Positions 4,211 to 5,136 of a stretch of 5,136 nt of DNA are shown here, piece after piece (the first letter of the stretch is position 1; each line of letters begins with the position of its first letter). This DNA is from Planctomycetota bacterium (lineage in GTDB: Bacteria > Planctomycetota > Planctomycetia > Pirellulales > Thermoguttaceae). The stretch spans positions 1 through 5,136 of the forward strand of contig JANXQG010000371.1 in assembly GCA_025356915.1 (NCBI GenBank), given 5' to 3'. The notes below the pieces were generated by a model, which saw nothing but the letters and a program-made list of their open reading frames with translations, ran no database searches and was not told the origin of the DNA. Made by a program: the position numbers and the translations under genes.

Positions 4211-5136
4211 ATGGTTTTGAAACCCCTTTGTTGCTGCTTTGTCATGGCATTGGTAGTCTCCAGTGCCGGCTTCTTCCAGCCTCGAGTCGCTTTCGGCGAA
4301 GACGGCAGCCAAACGGCTGGCCGGAAACGTAATCCGGCAACCGCGAGTTCAAGCGCCGGAGACAACGCGACGACCATGGGTTGCCCCGTTATGGGCTCCG
4401 TTATTCCGCCGTCGGCTCGCACCACTGCGGCCGGTGGGATGTCGAACGGCTACTGGTGGCCGAATCAGTTGAACCTGAAGATTCTCCACCAGAATTCGAC
4501 CAAAGGCAATCCCATGGGCGGGAACTTCAATTATGCCGAGGAGTTCAGGAAGCTCGACCTGAACGCACTGAAACAGGACATCGAAAAGTTGATGACCACG
4601 TCGCAGGACTGGTGGCCGGCCGACTATGGGCACTACGGGCCGTTGTTTATTCGCATGGCCTGGCACAGTGCGGGCACGTATCGCGTGAGCGACGGCCGCG
4701 GCGGCGCAGGCTACGGCACGCAACGGTTTGCGCCCCTCAATAGTTGGCCCGACAATGCCAACCTCGACAAGGCCCGCCGCTTGCTGTGGCCGATCAAGCA
4801 GAAATACGGCAAGAAGATCTCGTGGGCCGATTTGATGGTCTTTACCGGCAATTGCGCCCTGGAGTCGATGGGGTTCAAGACCATTGGATTCGCCGGAGGT
4901 CGAGAGGATGTCTGGGAGCCCCAGGAAGACATCTATTGGGGTCCGGAAAGCGAGTGGCTGGGTGATAAGCGATATAGCGGCGAACGGGACCTGCAAAATC
5001 CGCTCGCCGCGGTTCAGATGGGCCTGATCTACGTTAACCCGGAAGGGCCCAACGGCAAGCCCGACCCGCTCGCCGCAGCGAAAGACATTCGCGAGACTTT
5101 CGGCCGCATGGCAATGAACGACGAAGAGACCGTTGC
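4211..5136 (+). CDS. katG: catalase-peroxidase with signal peptide, 3' end outside window
   Basis: Bifunctional haem enzyme (EC 1.11.1.21) that removes hydrogen peroxide by catalase and peroxidase reactions. The visible 308 residues hold the first part of the N-terminal haem domain. The distal site RMAWH gives R148, W151 and H152. LIYVNPEGPNG (272-282) supplies Y274 and GRMAMND (298-304) supplies M300; with W151 these are the Met-Tyr-Trp cross-link needed for catalase activity, matching W107, Y229 and M255 of M. tuberculosis KatG. The proximal His motif and the C-terminal domain lie beyond the edge (full length is about 720-780). Residues 1-29 are an export signal: Lys4, a hydrophobic stretch from about 5 to 22, and a likely cleavage site near VAFG/ED. 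A Ser/Thr/Ala-rich linker follows to about residue 75. This suggests a periplasmic form, unlike the usual cytosolic KatG. It starts 71 bases after the photolyase, with its own promoter and ribosome binding site. Confidence 0.96.
   Translation, partial: MVLKPLCCCFVMALVVSSAGFFQPRVAFGEDGSQTAGRKRNPATASSSAGDNATTMGCPVMGSVIPPSARTTAAGGMSNGYWWPNQLNLKILHQNSTKGNPMGGNFNYAEEFRKLDLNALKQDIEKLMTTSQDWWPADYGHYGPLFIRMAWHSAGTYRVSDGRGGAGYGTQRFAPLNSWPDNANLDKARRLLWPIKQKYGKKISWADLMVFTGNCALESMGFKTIGFAGGREDVWEPQEDIYWGPESEWLGDKRYSGERDLQNPLAAVQMGLIYVNPEGPNGKPDPLAAAKDIRETFGRMAMNDEETV

Noticed and set aside
4349..4996. 215-codon minus-strand open frame opposite katG
   Set aside because: It is a by-product of GC-rich codon usage in katG, whose own frame is unmistakable. 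Same reasoning for the other long frames antisense to the photolyase and katG.
1..5136. CRISPR array, insertion sequence with terminal repeats, or a second tRNA 3' end as attR
   Set aside because: I scanned for regularly spaced repeats, transposase motifs and a repeat of the tRNA-Ser 3' end, and saw none in this window.

Overview
The window looks chromosomal and probably planctomycete (Pirellulales-like). The reasons are a moderately high GC content, several genes without a clear Shine-Dalgarno, a TauE/SafE protein and a photolyase of types I associate with that phylum, and a tyrosine-integrase N-terminus of a kind I recall from planctomycete genomes. This assignment comes from memory and no search was run.

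Layout, left to right. (1) Positions 1-535, minus strand: the N-terminal 178 residues of a TauE/SafE (TSUP) membrane transporter, running off the left edge. (2) 536-934: about 400 bases without a gene, rich in short inverted and direct repeats, including a triple GTA-TACA motif cluster at 835-878. (3) 935-1022: a complete tRNA-Ser(GCU) with a perfect 14-bp hairpin behind it. (4) 1156-1281: a stump of about 41 codons from a tyrosine site-specific recombinase, with a good ribosome binding site and a T-rich tandem repeat upstream. This is the classical tRNA-linked integrase arrangement, now broken. (5) 1282-1765: about 480 bases with no convincing gene. (6) 1766-2667: the remains of a pterin/flavin gene set. 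A folE (GTP cyclohydrolase I) without its C-terminal third runs out of frame into the C-terminal part of a QueD/PTPS-like gene, followed by the first 70 or so residues of an NADPH-dependent FMN reductase. (7) 2664-4139: an intact class II-type DNA photolyase whose GTG start overlaps the stop codon of the FMN-reductase stump. (8) 4211 to the right edge: the N-terminal 308 residues of a catalase-peroxidase (KatG) with a signal peptide, its own ribosome binding site and a good sigma70-like promoter overlapping the photolyase stop codon.

How the genes fit together: folE, a PTPS-type gene, a flavin reductase and a photolyase would make a coherent light/UV-response set (pterin and flavin supply for a photolyase). 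Here only the photolyase survives whole. The three upstream genes have each lost a large part, and at least two deletion junctions can be placed to within tens of bases. KatG adds peroxide defence beside UV repair but appears to be transcribed from its own promoter. I see no wholly new system. The points most worth a second look are the compacted pterin operon, a Gln in the photolyase where class I and II CPD photolyases usually carry the substrate-binding Glu, and the integrase stump behind tRNA-Ser.
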